Assembly (NCBI RefSeq): GCF_030373445.1
Contig: NZ_JAUCYU010000006.1
Location: 62,001-126,000 of the forward strand
Reading direction: 5' to 3'
DNA: 64,000 bases
Origin: Roseovarius sp.
GTDB lineage: Bacteria > Pseudomonadota > Alphaproteobacteria > Rhodobacterales > Rhodobacteraceae
Shown here: positions 16,120 to 25,204 of the stretch, one piece after another
Position numbering within the stretch: the first letter of the stretch is position 1
How the letters are laid out: each line of letters starts with the position of its first letter
Translations under genes and position numbers: made by a program
Notes under the pieces: generated by a model
What the model was told of the DNA's origin: nothing
Seen by the model: only the letters and a program-made list of their open reading frames with translations
Databases searched by the model: none

Positions 16120-18546
16120 TTATCCGGCCCAGTCCTCAAGCGCCTCCATGGCACCCTTTCCAAGCCCCTGTGCCTTGACCTTGCCCAGCGGGCACGCGCG
16201 CGATAGCCGGTCCTCCATGTCGTCGACACCAAACCCGTCGGGCCGGTCCAGCCCGTCCAACTCGTCCCAGCTCACCGGCACGGCCACCGCCGCTCCGGGC
16301 CTTGCCCGCAGAGAATACGGCGCGATCGCCGTCGCCCCACGTTCGTTCCTCAGCCAGTCGATGAACAGCTTCCCCTTGCGCTTCTCCTTCGACATCGTCG
16401 CGGTGTATTTTTCCGGCGCCTTCTCGGCCAACGCTTGCGCGAACCCCTTGGCGAAATCCTTCACTCGATCCCACTCGGCGATCCGCCGCAGCGGCACGAT
16501 CACGTGCACGCCCTTGCCGCCCGTCACCATCGGCGCCGCCTCCAGCCCGCAGGCCTTCAGCCCCTCACGAACCTCGGCGGCGGCCCGCTTCACCTCTTCA
16601 AACCCCAAACCCTCGTCGGGGTCGAGGTCGAACACCATCCGGTCGGGCCGCTCCAGCTTGTCCCGCTTCGCGCCCCAGACGTGATACTCCACTGCCCCCA
16701 TCTGCGCCGCCCCGATCAGGCCCTCGGGCGTGGTGACATACATGTAATCCTCGGTCCCACCGTCCTTTTCCTTGATGGGAACCGCCTTGATATCCTCCGG
16801 AAACCCCTTCCCGGCATGTTTCTGGAAAAAGCAATCTTCCGCGATCCCGTCCGGACAGCGCAACAGTGAGAGCGGCCGGTCGGCCACATGCTCCAGCATC
16901 CGCCCGGCCACCCGTGCATAATGCCGCGCCACGTCGCCCTTGGTCAGCCCCGCGTCGGGGAAGATGACGCGCCCCGTGCTCGATACCCGCACACCGCCGA
17001 TCTCCTCGTCGCCGCTGTCGGTTTCCGCTTCCGCCTTCGCACTCACGTTCTCCGCCTCCTTGTCCTCGCGCAGCCCCTTGTAGGCGCCGTGCCTGATCCG
17101 GCCTTCACTGGTGAACTCGGTATACTCCACCTGCGCCACAAGCTCGGGCGTCACCCAATGCGCGCCCTTCGTCTCCGACGGCAGCTCGCCCTCGAACGGG
17201 ACGGTCTTCCGGCCCAGCCGCTTCAGTTCCTTCGCCAGCGCCTCGAAATCCTCGTCATCGAACCCGGTGCCGACCCGGCCACGATACACGAACCCCTCGT
17301 CCTCGTAGCTCCCCAGCAAGAGCGAGGAAAACGCCCGTCCTTTCTTGTCCGAGGGCGACCAGCCGCCCACCACGAACTCGGCTTCCTGAATGCATTTCGC
17401 CTTGATCCACGCCTTGCTGCGCTTGCCGCTATAGGGCGCGTCGACCTTCTTCGACACGATCCCCTCGCCGCCCGCCTTGCACATCGCCGCCAGCGCCTCG
17501 GCCCCGTCGCCCTCCAGCACGGGGCTCAGCCGCAAGGGCCCGCGCGGCGGCAGACCCTCGAACAGCCCCTCCAGCGCTTTCCGCCGTTTCTTCAGCGGCT
17601 TGCCGGTCAGGTCCTTGCCATCCAGATGCAGGCAATCGAACGCGTAGAACACCAGCGGATCGCCACTCTTCAATGCCGTCTGCAATTCCGAGAACCCGCC
17701 CCGCTCGGCCACCACCTCGCCATCGATCAAAGCGGCATCGCAGTCCAGCGCATCCGCCGGCCCGCACAGCGCCCCGAACCGGTCTGACCAATCCTTGCCG
17801 TTCCGCGTGTAAAGCCGCACGCCGCCCTTGCCCACGGCCATCAGGCAGCGATACCCGTCGAACTTCACCTCGTGCTGCCAGCCTTCGCCCTCGGGCGGCT
17901 CGTCTTTCAGCGTCGCCAGCTCCACCTTCCGGAACCGCGGCAGCGCCTTCTTGTGCTCCGCCGCCTCGAAGGCGGCCTTCTCCTTCGCGATCTGCCGCAT
18001 CGTCCGCCCGGTCGTGACACTGCGCTTGTGCTTGTTGATCAGCGCATCGGCGCTCCGGCCGGCAAGGTCGTCGCGCTCCTTTATCAGCAGCCAGTTCTCG
18101 CGCTTGCCCTTGTCGCCCCCCATCCTGACCAAGGCCCAGCCGCCCTCCATCCGCGCGCCATGCAGACGGAAATGCAGCTTGCCTTCCTTCAGCCCCTTCT
18201 CGACGTCATGCAGCGGCTCCCACGACCCGCTGTCCCAAAGCATCACGGTCCCGCCACCATACTGGTCCTCGGGTATGATGCCTTCGAAACTCCCGTAATC
18301 GACCGGGTGGTCCTCCGTCCGGACCGCCAGCCGCTTCTCCGACGGGTCGTCCGACGGGCCCTTCGTCACCGCCCAGGACAGCAGCACACCCTCCCATTCC
18401 AGCCGGAAATCGAAATGCAGGCGGCTCGCGTCGTGCTTCTGCACCACGAACGACAGTTGCGAACCGCCAACCGCCGCCGCCTCGCCACGCGGCTCCGGCG
18501 TTGTGTCGAAATCACGTTTCTCGCTGTACCGGTCGAGCTTGTTCAT
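16120..18546 (-). CDS. ligD: ATP-dependent DNA ligase D (phosphoesterase-ligase-polymerase)
   Basis: This 808-residue multidomain enzyme repairs double-strand breaks by non-homologous end joining. Residues about 1-180 are the 3'-phosphoesterase (QKHDASRLHFDFRLE with its His/Asp metal ligands). About 205-510 is the ligase, with nucleotidyl Lys228 in EVKFDGYRC. About 540-808 is the archaeo-eukaryotic-primase-type polymerase (VFDLDPDEGLGF). ATG 18546 follows AGGAAA by eight bases, whereas the open frame extends 28 residues further without support. The partner Ku gene is not in the window, although ligD and ku are often adjacent. Confidence 0.95.
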   Translation of the reverse strand: MNKLDRYSEKRDFDTTPEPRGEAAAVGGSQLSFVVQKHDASRLHFDFRLEWEGVLLSWAVTKGPSDDPSEKRLAVRTEDHPVDYGSFEGIIPEDQYGGGTVMLWDSGSWEPLHDVEKGLKEGKLHFRLHGARMEGGWALVRMGGDKGKRENWLLIKERDDLAGRSADALINKHKRSVTTGRTMRQIAKEKAAFEAAEHKKALPRFRKVELATLKDEPPEGEGWQHEVKFDGYRCLMAVGKGGVRLYTRNGKDWSDRFGALCGPADALDCDAALIDGEVVAERGGFSELQTALKSGDPLVFYAFDCLHLDGKDLTGKPLKKRRKALEGLFEGLPPRGPLRLSPVLEGDGAEALAAMCKAGGEGIVSKKVDAPYSGKRSKAWIKAKCIQEAEFVVGGWSPSDKKGRAFSSLLLGSYEDEGFVYRGRVGTGFDDEDFEALAKELKRLGRKTVPFEGELPSETKGAHWVTPELVAQVEYTEFTSEGRIRHGAYKGLREDKEAENVSAKAEAETDSGDEEIGGVRVSSTGRVIFPDAGLTKGDVARHYARVAGRMLEHVADRPLSLLRCPDGIAEDCFFQKHAGKGFPEDIKAVPIKEKDGGTEDYMYVTTPEGLIGAAQMGAVEYHVWGAKRDKLERPDRMVFDLDPDEGLGFEEVKRAAAEVREGLKACGLEAAPMVTGGKGVHVIVPLRRIAEWDRVKDFAKGFAQALAEKAPEKYTATMSKEKRKGKLFIDWLRNERGATAIAPYSLRARPGAAVAVPVSWDELDGLDRPDGFGVDDMEDRLSRACPLGKVKAQGLGKGAMEALEDWAG

Positions 18547-18660
18547 GGGGCGTTTCCTGGCATCATCGGCGCAATTCATCGGCCTGCGCGGGGCCACCCC
18601 GACGTCAGGCCACGGGCGCAAAACGCACATCCCCCTTGAAAGTTTCCGCGCAGCCGCCGC

Positions 18661-19656
18661 CTACCGGCCCGCGAAGTACGCCGCCAGCGCCGCGATATCC
18701 TCGTCGCTCAGGTCGCGCGCGGCCGCATGCATCAGCGGATCGTAATCGTAGATACCGTCCCGCCACAGCGTCAGTTGCACCTCCAGGAACCCGCGCCGCT
18801 GCCCGTCCAGCACCGGCCCCTTCCGCCGCCCGTCCTCGCGCTCGCCATGACAGGCCAGGCAGGTCGGCACGTCCCGCGTGCCCTCCCGCGCCAGCGCCTC
18901 GCCCTTCGACGCCAGTTCCGCGTCGGCCACAGGCGCCTCCTCCGCCTCGTCCGCCGTTTCCGCGAAATGCCGTGCCAGCTCGGCCAGCCGTTCCTCCGGC
19001 ACCGAGGTCACCGCCTGCGCCATGATCCCGCTCGGCCGCTTGCCCGAACGGTAGGCCTGCAACTGCGCCTCGAGATACGCCGCCGACAGGATATCCAGCC
19101 GCGGCACCTGCCCGCCGACCTCGCCGTGACAACTCGCGCAATATTCCTCCGGCTCGCTCGTCTCCAGCACCAGCTCCGGCGCCGCCTCCCCCTTGACCGA
19201 CTCAAGGTAGGCCACCACCGCCCACACCTCGTCATCCCGCCCCTCGGCGGGCCAGCCCGGCATCCCGGTCATCTTGATGCCGTTCTCGACGATCCAGAAC
19301 AGCTCGTTCGCCTCCCAATGGGCGACCGCCTCCTCGATCTGCGGCGGCTCCGGCACCATCGCCCGCATCGTGGCACTCGCCTCCTGGCCGGGCGCCCCGT
19401 GGCACGGCACGCAGGCCGTCGCGTAATGCCCCGCCCCCAGCGCGACCAGCTCCGCATCGTCCAGCTCCGGCACCTCCTCCTCAGACGGCGCCCGAAGCCA
19501 CACCGAATTCCGGAAAGTCGTGTGCAGCACCCAACTCACCCCAGGCAAATGCCCCGCCACGGCCGACACGTTGTAAAGCCCCAGCGCCACCACCGCCACG
19601 GCCCCGGTCAGGCCCAGCGCCGCCAGCGCGGCCAGTGTCATGAACACCGCCCTCAT
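18661..19656 (-). CDS. Triheme cytochrome c
   Basis: The 331-residue protein begins with one membrane helix or signal anchor (residues about 4-30) and carries three CxxCH haem sites: CVPCH (82-86), CASCH (173-177) and CLACH (266-270). It looks like a fusion of one stand-alone cytochrome domain with a two-domain c4-like part. It is the last gene of the caa3 oxidase operon and overlaps ctaG by ATGA, so it probably feeds electrons to the CuA/haem c subunit from the periplasmic side. The start at 19656 follows an AAAGGGGGG ribosome site. Confidence 0.88.
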   Translation of the reverse strand: MRAVFMTLAALAALGLTGAVAVVALGLYNVSAVAGHLPGVSWVLHTTFRNSVWLRAPSEEEVPELDDAELVALGAGHYATACVPCHGAPGQEASATMRAMVPEPPQIEEAVAHWEANELFWIVENGIKMTGMPGWPAEGRDDEVWAVVAYLESVKGEAAPELVLETSEPEEYCASCHGEVGGQVPRLDILSAAYLEAQLQAYRSGKRPSGIMAQAVTSVPEERLAELARHFAETADEAEEAPVADAELASKGEALAREGTRDVPTCLACHGEREDGRRKGPVLDGQRRGFLEVQLTLWRDGIYDYDPLMHAAARDLSDEDIAALAAYFAGR

Positions 19657-20225
19657 GCCGCCCCCCTTTCCCGAAGGGACAGCCCGGTTAGCGCCAGCCC
19701 CGCGATGAGGTAGACCGGCGTCCCGATCCCCAGCATCAGCATCCCGCCGATCTGCTGCCCCGAAAGATCCGGCGCCGTCCCGCAGATCTCGGCATATAGA
19801 TCCCGCGGCGCCAGCACGATCAGCGCCCCCAGAAGCGTCATGTGCATCAAGGTCAGCAATAGCCCCCCGGCGCCCGCCAGCGGCCTGTCCCGCCGCAGGC
19901 ACCCGGCCCAGACCAGCAGGCCGACGACCAGGAAGCTCGCCTGCTCCGCCACGTAGCCCAGCGCCATGGTCCGCCCCAGCCCGTGCGCCACCGGTAGGTG
20001 CCACGCCCAGACCACCACGAACTCCGCCGCGGCCGCCGCCAGCGGCGGCACCGCCAGCCGCTCCGTCAGCCTAGGCAGCCCCAGCACGATCAGCGGCGCC
20101 GCCACCGCCACCAGCACCATGTGCCGCAGCATATGCGCCGCGAAGACAGGCATCACCGCCTCCAGCGGCATCACCCACACAGCCGCAAGCAGCGCGACGC
20201 CCGGCAATAGGAAGCGCACGCTCAT
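19653..20225 (-). CDS. ctaG: Cytochrome c oxidase assembly protein, caa3-type CtaG
   Basis: A 190-residue polytopic membrane protein with about six hydrophobic segments. HMLRHMVLVAVAAPLIVLG and WAWHLP carry the spaced His residues typical of the caa3_CtaG family, which helps build caa3-type oxidases and is unrelated to the Cox11 protein that shares the name. The start at 20225 overlaps the upstream stop by ATGA. An ATG two codons earlier is possible. It lies between a small membrane protein and the triheme cytochrome within the oxidase operon. Confidence 0.85.
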   Translation of the reverse strand: MSVRFLLPGVALLAAVWVMPLEAVMPVFAAHMLRHMVLVAVAAPLIVLGLPRLTERLAVPPLAAAAAEFVVVWAWHLPVAHGLGRTMALGYVAEQASFLVVGLLVWAGCLRRDRPLAGAGGLLLTLMHMTLLGALIVLAPRDLYAEICGTAPDLSGQQIGGMLMLGIGTPVYLIAGLALTGLSLRERGAA

Positions 20226-20611
20226 TGGCACCCCCCCAGCATCACCAGCGGCAAGGAGGTGAACACCACCCCAAGAAACGAGATGATCGCCAGAAGGAAC
20301 GCCGCGTGCCCAAGGAAATGATGCCGATCCTCCGCCCGCCCCCAGCTATTGAAGTAATCGCCGGTCTCGTGCGGGTTCCACTGCCGCCAGCTGTTCCAGC
20401 CGACCCAGATGATCGCCCCCAACGACCCGACGCTGAACACCAGAAGACCGACCCGCGCCATCTCGATGTCCCAGCCCTTGGCACAGGTCACCGCCGCCAG
20501 CCCGTAACAGATCACGAAATGGATGGCCCAGATCAGCGGCCCCATCGTGATCTTCATCAGGCTCGCCCGCTCCTCGGCGATTTCCTCGAGCTGCTCTTTC
20601 CGCTCGGTCAT
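20222..20611 (-). CDS. Small membrane protein of the caa3 oxidase operon
   Basis: This 129-residue protein has an N-terminal acidic helix (MTERKEQLEEIAEERASL) and three likely membrane segments: around 25-42, 52-72 and 98-122. I do not recognise a named family. It overlaps the oxidase subunit I/III gene and ctaG by ATGA on both sides, so it is made with the oxidase and is best read as an accessory or subunit-IV-like component. That role is inferred from position and topology alone. Confidence 0.75.
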   Translation of the reverse strand: MTERKEQLEEIAEERASLMKITMGPLIWAIHFVICYGLAAVTCAKGWDIEMARVGLLVFSVGSLGAIIWVGWNSWRQWNPHETGDYFNSWGRAEDRHHFLGHAAFLLAIISFLGVVFTSLPLVMLGGCQ

Positions 20612-23181
20612 AGCACCCCCGGGGCAAGGCCCATCACCGCGCAGGTCACCAGCGCCGCCAGCACCTGGAAATGCCAGTAAAGCGAGACGTTCCAGATATC
20701 CGCATCATAGCGCGGCGTCAGCTTGCCGAAGACAGAGCCGGCCAGGCAGTAAAGCTGCATGATCACCCCGGCACCCGCATGCACTGTAACCCAGATCGCC
20801 AGCGCCCAAAGCACCGCCGGGTAGACATGCGTCTCCGGTTCCAGTTCCAGCACCGACACCATCAGCGCCGCAGCCCCCCCAGCCGCCGCCAACGGCGCCA
20901 CGGCCAGACAGGCCCGCGCCGCGCCCACCATCCAGCGCCGGTTCAGCTCCCGCGCGCCCACCGTCAGCGCCCATGCCGCCGCCAGCCCCAGCGCCGCAAG
21001 CCCCACGAGCCAAGGTTCGGCATGCATTGCCCCCTCCGGCGGAAAGTCATCCTGCGACGTCCAGTAGAAGAAGAACCCGAAGACCAGCGAGGCAAACGCC
21101 GTCGCATCCCCCAGCATGGTGATCCACATCGCCCACCAGCCAACCGAGGCATGCCCCGACGCATAGGTCGGCAGGGTCAGCCCAAGCCCCGCATCCTTGC
21201 TCGGCGCCTCCGGCACACGCGCGGTCGAGGTCCAGAGCCAGTAGATGATGCAGCACACCGCCAACACCGCGCAGACGATGGCCGGCGGATACCAGTGAAA
21301 CGTCGGAAAGATGAACGCGCCCCCGGTGAACGCCGCCGCCGCTTGGGTAATCCAGGCGGGCCCCGTCACCCGCTGAACCTGGATCGGCTCGGCATCGATC
21401 ACCGAGGTCACCAGCGTCTCCCGCCGCCCCTCGGCCGCATCGGGCAGGTAGTATCGCCCGGTGTCGATCCGCGCCTGCATCTCTGGCTGGTCCCACAGCG
21501 GATACCTGCTCGTCACATGCGGAATCGACCGGATCCCCCACGCCTCCTCGGGCACGTCATGGGTCCATTCCAGCGTGCCCGCCTCCCACGGGTTCCGCTT
21601 GATCTGCGGCTGGCGGTGCTTGGGCCGCACCAAGTCCCACACGAACACCGCGAAACCGGCGGCGATGATGAACGCGCCCACCGTGGAAATCAGGTTCAGC
21701 CCATCCCAGCCAAGCCCCGTCGGGTAGGTATAGATCCGCCGCGGCATCCCCCACAACCCGGTCAGGTGCATCGGCAGGAAGGTCAGGTTGAACCCGCAGA
21801 AGATCAGCCAGAACGCCCAGCGCCCCAGCCGCTCCGACAACTGCTTTTTCTGGATGAACGGGAAGAAGTAATAGACCCCCGCGATCACCGGGAACACCAT
21901 CCCCCCGAACAGCGTGTAATGCAGGTGCGCCACCACGAAATACGTGTCATGCGCCTGGAAATCGAACGGCGCCAGCGCCAGCATCACGCCCGTCAGCCCG
22001 CCCATGGTGAAGATCGCCAGGGCGCCTGCAATCCACAGCATCGGCAGCGTCATCTTCACCCGCCCCACCATGAGCGTCGCCAGGAACGCGAAGATCTGCA
22101 CGCCCGTCGGGATCACCACCGCCTCGGACGCGGCCGAGAAGAAGCCCAGCGAAATCGTCGGCAGGCCCGTGGTGAACATGTGATGCACCCAAAGCCCGAA
22201 GCTCAGGAACCCGGTGCCCACCGCCGACAGCACGATCCACGAATACCCCACGATCGGCCGCCGGGCGACGGTCGGAATGATCATCGCGGCAATGGCAATC
22301 GATGGGAGGAACACGATGTAGACTTCCGGATGCCCGAAGATCCAGAACAGGTGCTGCCACAGCATCGGGTCACCGCCCCGCTCGGGGTCGAAGAACGGCC
22401 AGTCGAAGCTGCGCTCCAGCTCGAACAGGAAATCCCCGGCAATCAGCGGCGGAAACGCGAACAGGATCATGCCGCCCACAACCATCACGTACCACGCGTA
22501 AAGCGGCATGATGTTCACCCGCATCCCCGGCGGCCGGCACTTGAGCGTCCCCACGATCAGCTCCACCGCCGCCGCGATCGACGCCACTTCGATGAAACTC
22601 AGCCCCAGCAGCCAGATATCGCTGCCCGGCCCCTCGTCCTCGGTTGCCAGCGGCGGATACATGAACCACCCCGCCCGTGGCGCCGCATCGAAGAAGATCG
22701 ACCCGATCACGAAGACCCCACCGATCAGGAAACACCAGTAGCCAAACGCCGAAAGCCGCGGAAACGGCATGTCCCTCGCCCCCAGCATCCCCGGCAAAAG
22801 CAGGATCGAAATCGCCTCGAACATCGGCACCGCGAACAGGAACATCATCGCCGAGCCGTGCATCGTGAACAGCTGGTTGAACCGGTCGGCCGAGATCAGC
22901 TCGCTCTCCGGCACCGCAAGCTGCGCCCGGATCAGAAGTGCCATCACCCCGGCCAGCAACATGAAGAACAGCGCCGTCAGGCAATACCACTTGCCCACCT
23001 CGCTGTTGTTCACCGCCGTCCAGTAGCGGAACCCCTTCGGCGTGGCCCACGCCGCCCTCAGCCGCTCGGCCTGCGCCGCCTGCACCTCGTCCGGCACCGG
23101 CTCGGCCAGCATTTCCTCGGTCGGCGGATACGTCCCCGAGGGTTTCGGCAATGCTGAACGGTCCTGCCGGTAATCGGTCAT
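20608..23181 (-). CDS. ctaD: Cytochrome c oxidase subunit I fused to subunit III (caa3 type)
   Basis: An 857-residue haem-copper oxidase. Residues about 1-540 are subunit I, with GHPEVY (His284, the CuB His-Tyr pair), HHMFTTG and the haem ligands in DTYFVVAHLHYTLFGG. After a linker rich in charged residues (about 545-630), the C-terminal 220 residues are a subunit III domain (SVGWWAMWITMLGDATAFAS, then HVYPAVLWALAIWVTVH). This is the fused arrangement known from Thermus-type caa3 enzymes. It reduces oxygen to water and pumps protons in the inner membrane. ATGA overlaps with coxB before it and the small membrane gene after it keep subunit synthesis linked. Confidence 0.93.
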   Translation of the reverse strand: MTDYRQDRSALPKPSGTYPPTEEMLAEPVPDEVQAAQAERLRAAWATPKGFRYWTAVNNSEVGKWYCLTALFFMLLAGVMALLIRAQLAVPESELISADRFNQLFTMHGSAMMFLFAVPMFEAISILLLPGMLGARDMPFPRLSAFGYWCFLIGGVFVIGSIFFDAAPRAGWFMYPPLATEDEGPGSDIWLLGLSFIEVASIAAAVELIVGTLKCRPPGMRVNIMPLYAWYVMVVGGMILFAFPPLIAGDFLFELERSFDWPFFDPERGGDPMLWQHLFWIFGHPEVYIVFLPSIAIAAMIIPTVARRPIVGYSWIVLSAVGTGFLSFGLWVHHMFTTGLPTISLGFFSAASEAVVIPTGVQIFAFLATLMVGRVKMTLPMLWIAGALAIFTMGGLTGVMLALAPFDFQAHDTYFVVAHLHYTLFGGMVFPVIAGVYYFFPFIQKKQLSERLGRWAFWLIFCGFNLTFLPMHLTGLWGMPRRIYTYPTGLGWDGLNLISTVGAFIIAAGFAVFVWDLVRPKHRQPQIKRNPWEAGTLEWTHDVPEEAWGIRSIPHVTSRYPLWDQPEMQARIDTGRYYLPDAAEGRRETLVTSVIDAEPIQVQRVTGPAWITQAAAAFTGGAFIFPTFHWYPPAIVCAVLAVCCIIYWLWTSTARVPEAPSKDAGLGLTLPTYASGHASVGWWAMWITMLGDATAFASLVFGFFFYWTSQDDFPPEGAMHAEPWLVGLAALGLAAAWALTVGARELNRRWMVGAARACLAVAPLAAAGGAAALMVSVLELEPETHVYPAVLWALAIWVTVHAGAGVIMQLYCLAGSVFGKLTPRYDADIWNVSLYWHFQVLAALVTCAVMGLAPGVL

Positions 23182-24203
23182 TTCAGCCCCTTCAGATAAG
23201 TCGCCATATCGGCGATCTCCGCCTCGCCAAGGTGATCATAGGTCGGCATCAGGACCTCGGGCTTCAGCTCGCCCGTATGCGCGATCCACCGCTCGAAATC
23301 CTCCAGCGTCGCCCCCAGACGGCCCGCGCCCAGCGTCTCGCGGCTGCCCACATGCGTCAGGTCCGGCCCCACCTGCCCCACAGCCTCGGTCCCGCGCACG
23401 GCATGACAGGCGCCACAGCCTTCCGACCGGAACAACTCTTCGCCGCGCATCGCCTCGGCACTCTCCGGCGCCACGGCATCTCCCGCCTCGCGCTCGAGCC
23501 ACGCGTCGAACTCCTCCTCCGGCATCACCACGGCGGCAAAGGCCATCCACGCATGGCTCACCCCGCAGAACTCGGCGCATTGCCCCCGGTATCGTCCCGG
23601 CCGCTCCGGATGCAGGCTCACCCGCGTCTCGCGCCCCGGGAACATGTCCATCTTTCCGCCCAGTGACGGGATCCAGAACGAGTGGATCACCCGGTCCGCA
23701 TCCAGCACGAACTCCGTCCGCTGCCCGGCCGGCAGCCGGATCTCGTTGGCGGTGACAATCGGTTCCTCCGCCCCGTCCGGCCAGTATTCCACCCGCCACC
23801 ACCATTGCTCTCCCGTGACCCGCACCTGCAAGCCGTCGCCCGGCGCCCGCTGGTCCGGCAGGATGCTCAACGCCCAGGCCAGCAACCCGATCAGCAGCAC
23901 CGACGGCACGACGATCCCGCCCCCGATCAGCAGCGGCCGCACGAACCTGTCGTCCAGCGGATCGGTCCGCAGCCGGGTCAGCGTGTAGAAGGCCCCGTTC
24001 ACCAGAACCCACAGGATGCAGGCCCCCACCAGCGTGACCATGAAGATGTTGCGGATCGCCTCCGCATCGACCCCGGCGGCGTCCAGCGCCGACTGATCCT
24101 TCCCGCAGGCCGACAGAAGCGCCAACGTCAAAAATCCCGCCAGCCAACGGCCGGCGGGACCCAACAGCCAGTGATGCCCTCGGTCACGCTGTCTTGAGCT
24201 CAT
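23178..24203 (-). CDS. coxB: Cytochrome c oxidase subunit II with C-terminal haem c domain
   Basis: A 341-residue lipoprotein subunit. ATG 24203 gives a lipobox (LALLSAC, Cys33) after a signal helix, then two membrane helices (about 50-75 and 90-115). The CuA site is complete: His174, then GQCAEFCGVSHAWM, giving Cys209, Glu211, Cys213, His217 and Met220. A fused cytochrome c carries CGACH (263-267), which defines the caa3 type. The open frame upstream of 24203 would put the lipobox too deep. It is first in the oxidase operon and divergent from a hydrolase gene, with 110 bp between them for promoters. Confidence 0.93.
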   Translation of the reverse strand: MSSRQRDRGHHWLLGPAGRWLAGFLTLALLSACGKDQSALDAAGVDAEAIRNIFMVTLVGACILWVLVNGAFYTLTRLRTDPLDDRFVRPLLIGGGIVVPSVLLIGLLAWALSILPDQRAPGDGLQVRVTGEQWWWRVEYWPDGAEEPIVTANEIRLPAGQRTEFVLDADRVIHSFWIPSLGGKMDMFPGRETRVSLHPERPGRYRGQCAEFCGVSHAWMAFAAVVMPEEEFDAWLEREAGDAVAPESAEAMRGEELFRSEGCGACHAVRGTEAVGQVGPDLTHVGSRETLGAGRLGATLEDFERWIAHTGELKPEVLMPTYDHLGEAEIADMATYLKGLK

Positions 24204-24313
24204 GAAGCTCAACGCTGCGAATCCCCGTCCGGTTCCGCGCCGCCTCAAATGCATCGACGCCGCCGCGCCGCTCCTGTATCGAAGGCCCGAACCGACCAGA
24301 CAAGGGCCGCGCC

Positions 24314-25198
24314 ATGAAGGACCACGACCAGCCATCACCGCAAGAGCATCGCTGGATCCTCGACGGGCTGAGCTACGCGGGCCTCGCATGGGGTCCGGTT
24401 GACGGCCGCCCGGTCCTCGCCACCCATGGCTGGATGGACCATGCCGAAAGCTTCCGCGAACTGGCCCCCCGCCTGGCCGGCTGTCGCGTCGTGGCCCTCG
24501 ACCTCAGCGGCCAGGGTCACAGCGCCCACCGCTCGCCCGACGCCACCTACAACCTCTGGGATGACCTGCCACAGATGGCGACCCTGATCGACACGCTCGG
24601 CTGGGAAACCTGCACGCTCATCGGCCATTCCCGCGGCGCCAACATCAACTCGCTCTTCGCCGCCGCGCAACCGTACCGTGTCAACGCCGTCATCGCCCTC
24701 GACGCTCTCGTCCCCGACCCCGTCTCCGAGGAGGCCGTGGTCGACACCCTGCGCGCCTTCATCGAGGAGACCCGCCAGCAGATCGCGCGCCCCCGGCGCA
24801 GCTTCACCTCGAAGGAGGATTACGTCACCCGCCGCAGCGAACGCCGCAACAGCCGCCAGACCGCCGAGGCCCTCGTCGACCGCGCCGTTGCGGAAACCCC
24901 CGACGGCGTCCGCACCCGCGCCGACGCCCGGCTTTTCGCCAGTTCCGCCATGAAACTCACCCGGCCACAGGTCGAGGCGGTGCTTGGCGCCCTGACCATG
25001 CCCGTTCTCAATATCTGGGCGAAAGACGGCCTGCCAGCCTATACCGAATGGCCCGACACGGCCCGGCGCCTCGCCGGAGACCTCATCGCCGATTACGAGG
25101 CCATCGACATCCCCGGCGACCACCATGTCCACCTCGACCCGGACGGCGCCCAGCGCATCGCCACGGCGATCCTCGACTTCCTCGACCGCAAGGCCTGA
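24314..25198 (+). CDS. Alpha/beta hydrolase
   Basis: A 294-residue alpha/beta-fold hydrolase. The oxyanion motif THGWMDHAESF, the nucleophile elbow LIGHSRG (Ser106) and a late GDHHVHLD His complete a likely Ser-Asp-His triad. The closest general match is the epoxide hydrolase/serine esterase group (MEST/SERHL-like), but the substrate is not indicated. It is transcribed away from the oxidase operon and ends six bases from the convergent acyl-CoA ligase gene. Confidence 0.82.
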   Translation: MKDHDQPSPQEHRWILDGLSYAGLAWGPVDGRPVLATHGWMDHAESFRELAPRLAGCRVVALDLSGQGHSAHRSPDATYNLWDDLPQMATLIDTLGWETCTLIGHSRGANINSLFAAAQPYRVNAVIALDALVPDPVSEEAVVDTLRAFIEETRQQIARPRRSFTSKEDYVTRRSERRNSRQTAEALVDRAVAETPDGVRTRADARLFASSAMKLTRPQVEAVLGALTMPVLNIWAKDGLPAYTEWPDTARRLAGDLIADYEAIDIPGDHHVHLDPDGAQRIATAILDFLDRKA

Positions 25199-25204
25199 CA
25201 GGGC

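Noticed and set aside
20671-23157. 828-codon plus-strand frame opposite the oxidase subunit I-III gene
   Set aside because: It is composed of Arg/Pro/His-rich sequence, and the other strand encodes a complete oxidase with all metal ligands.
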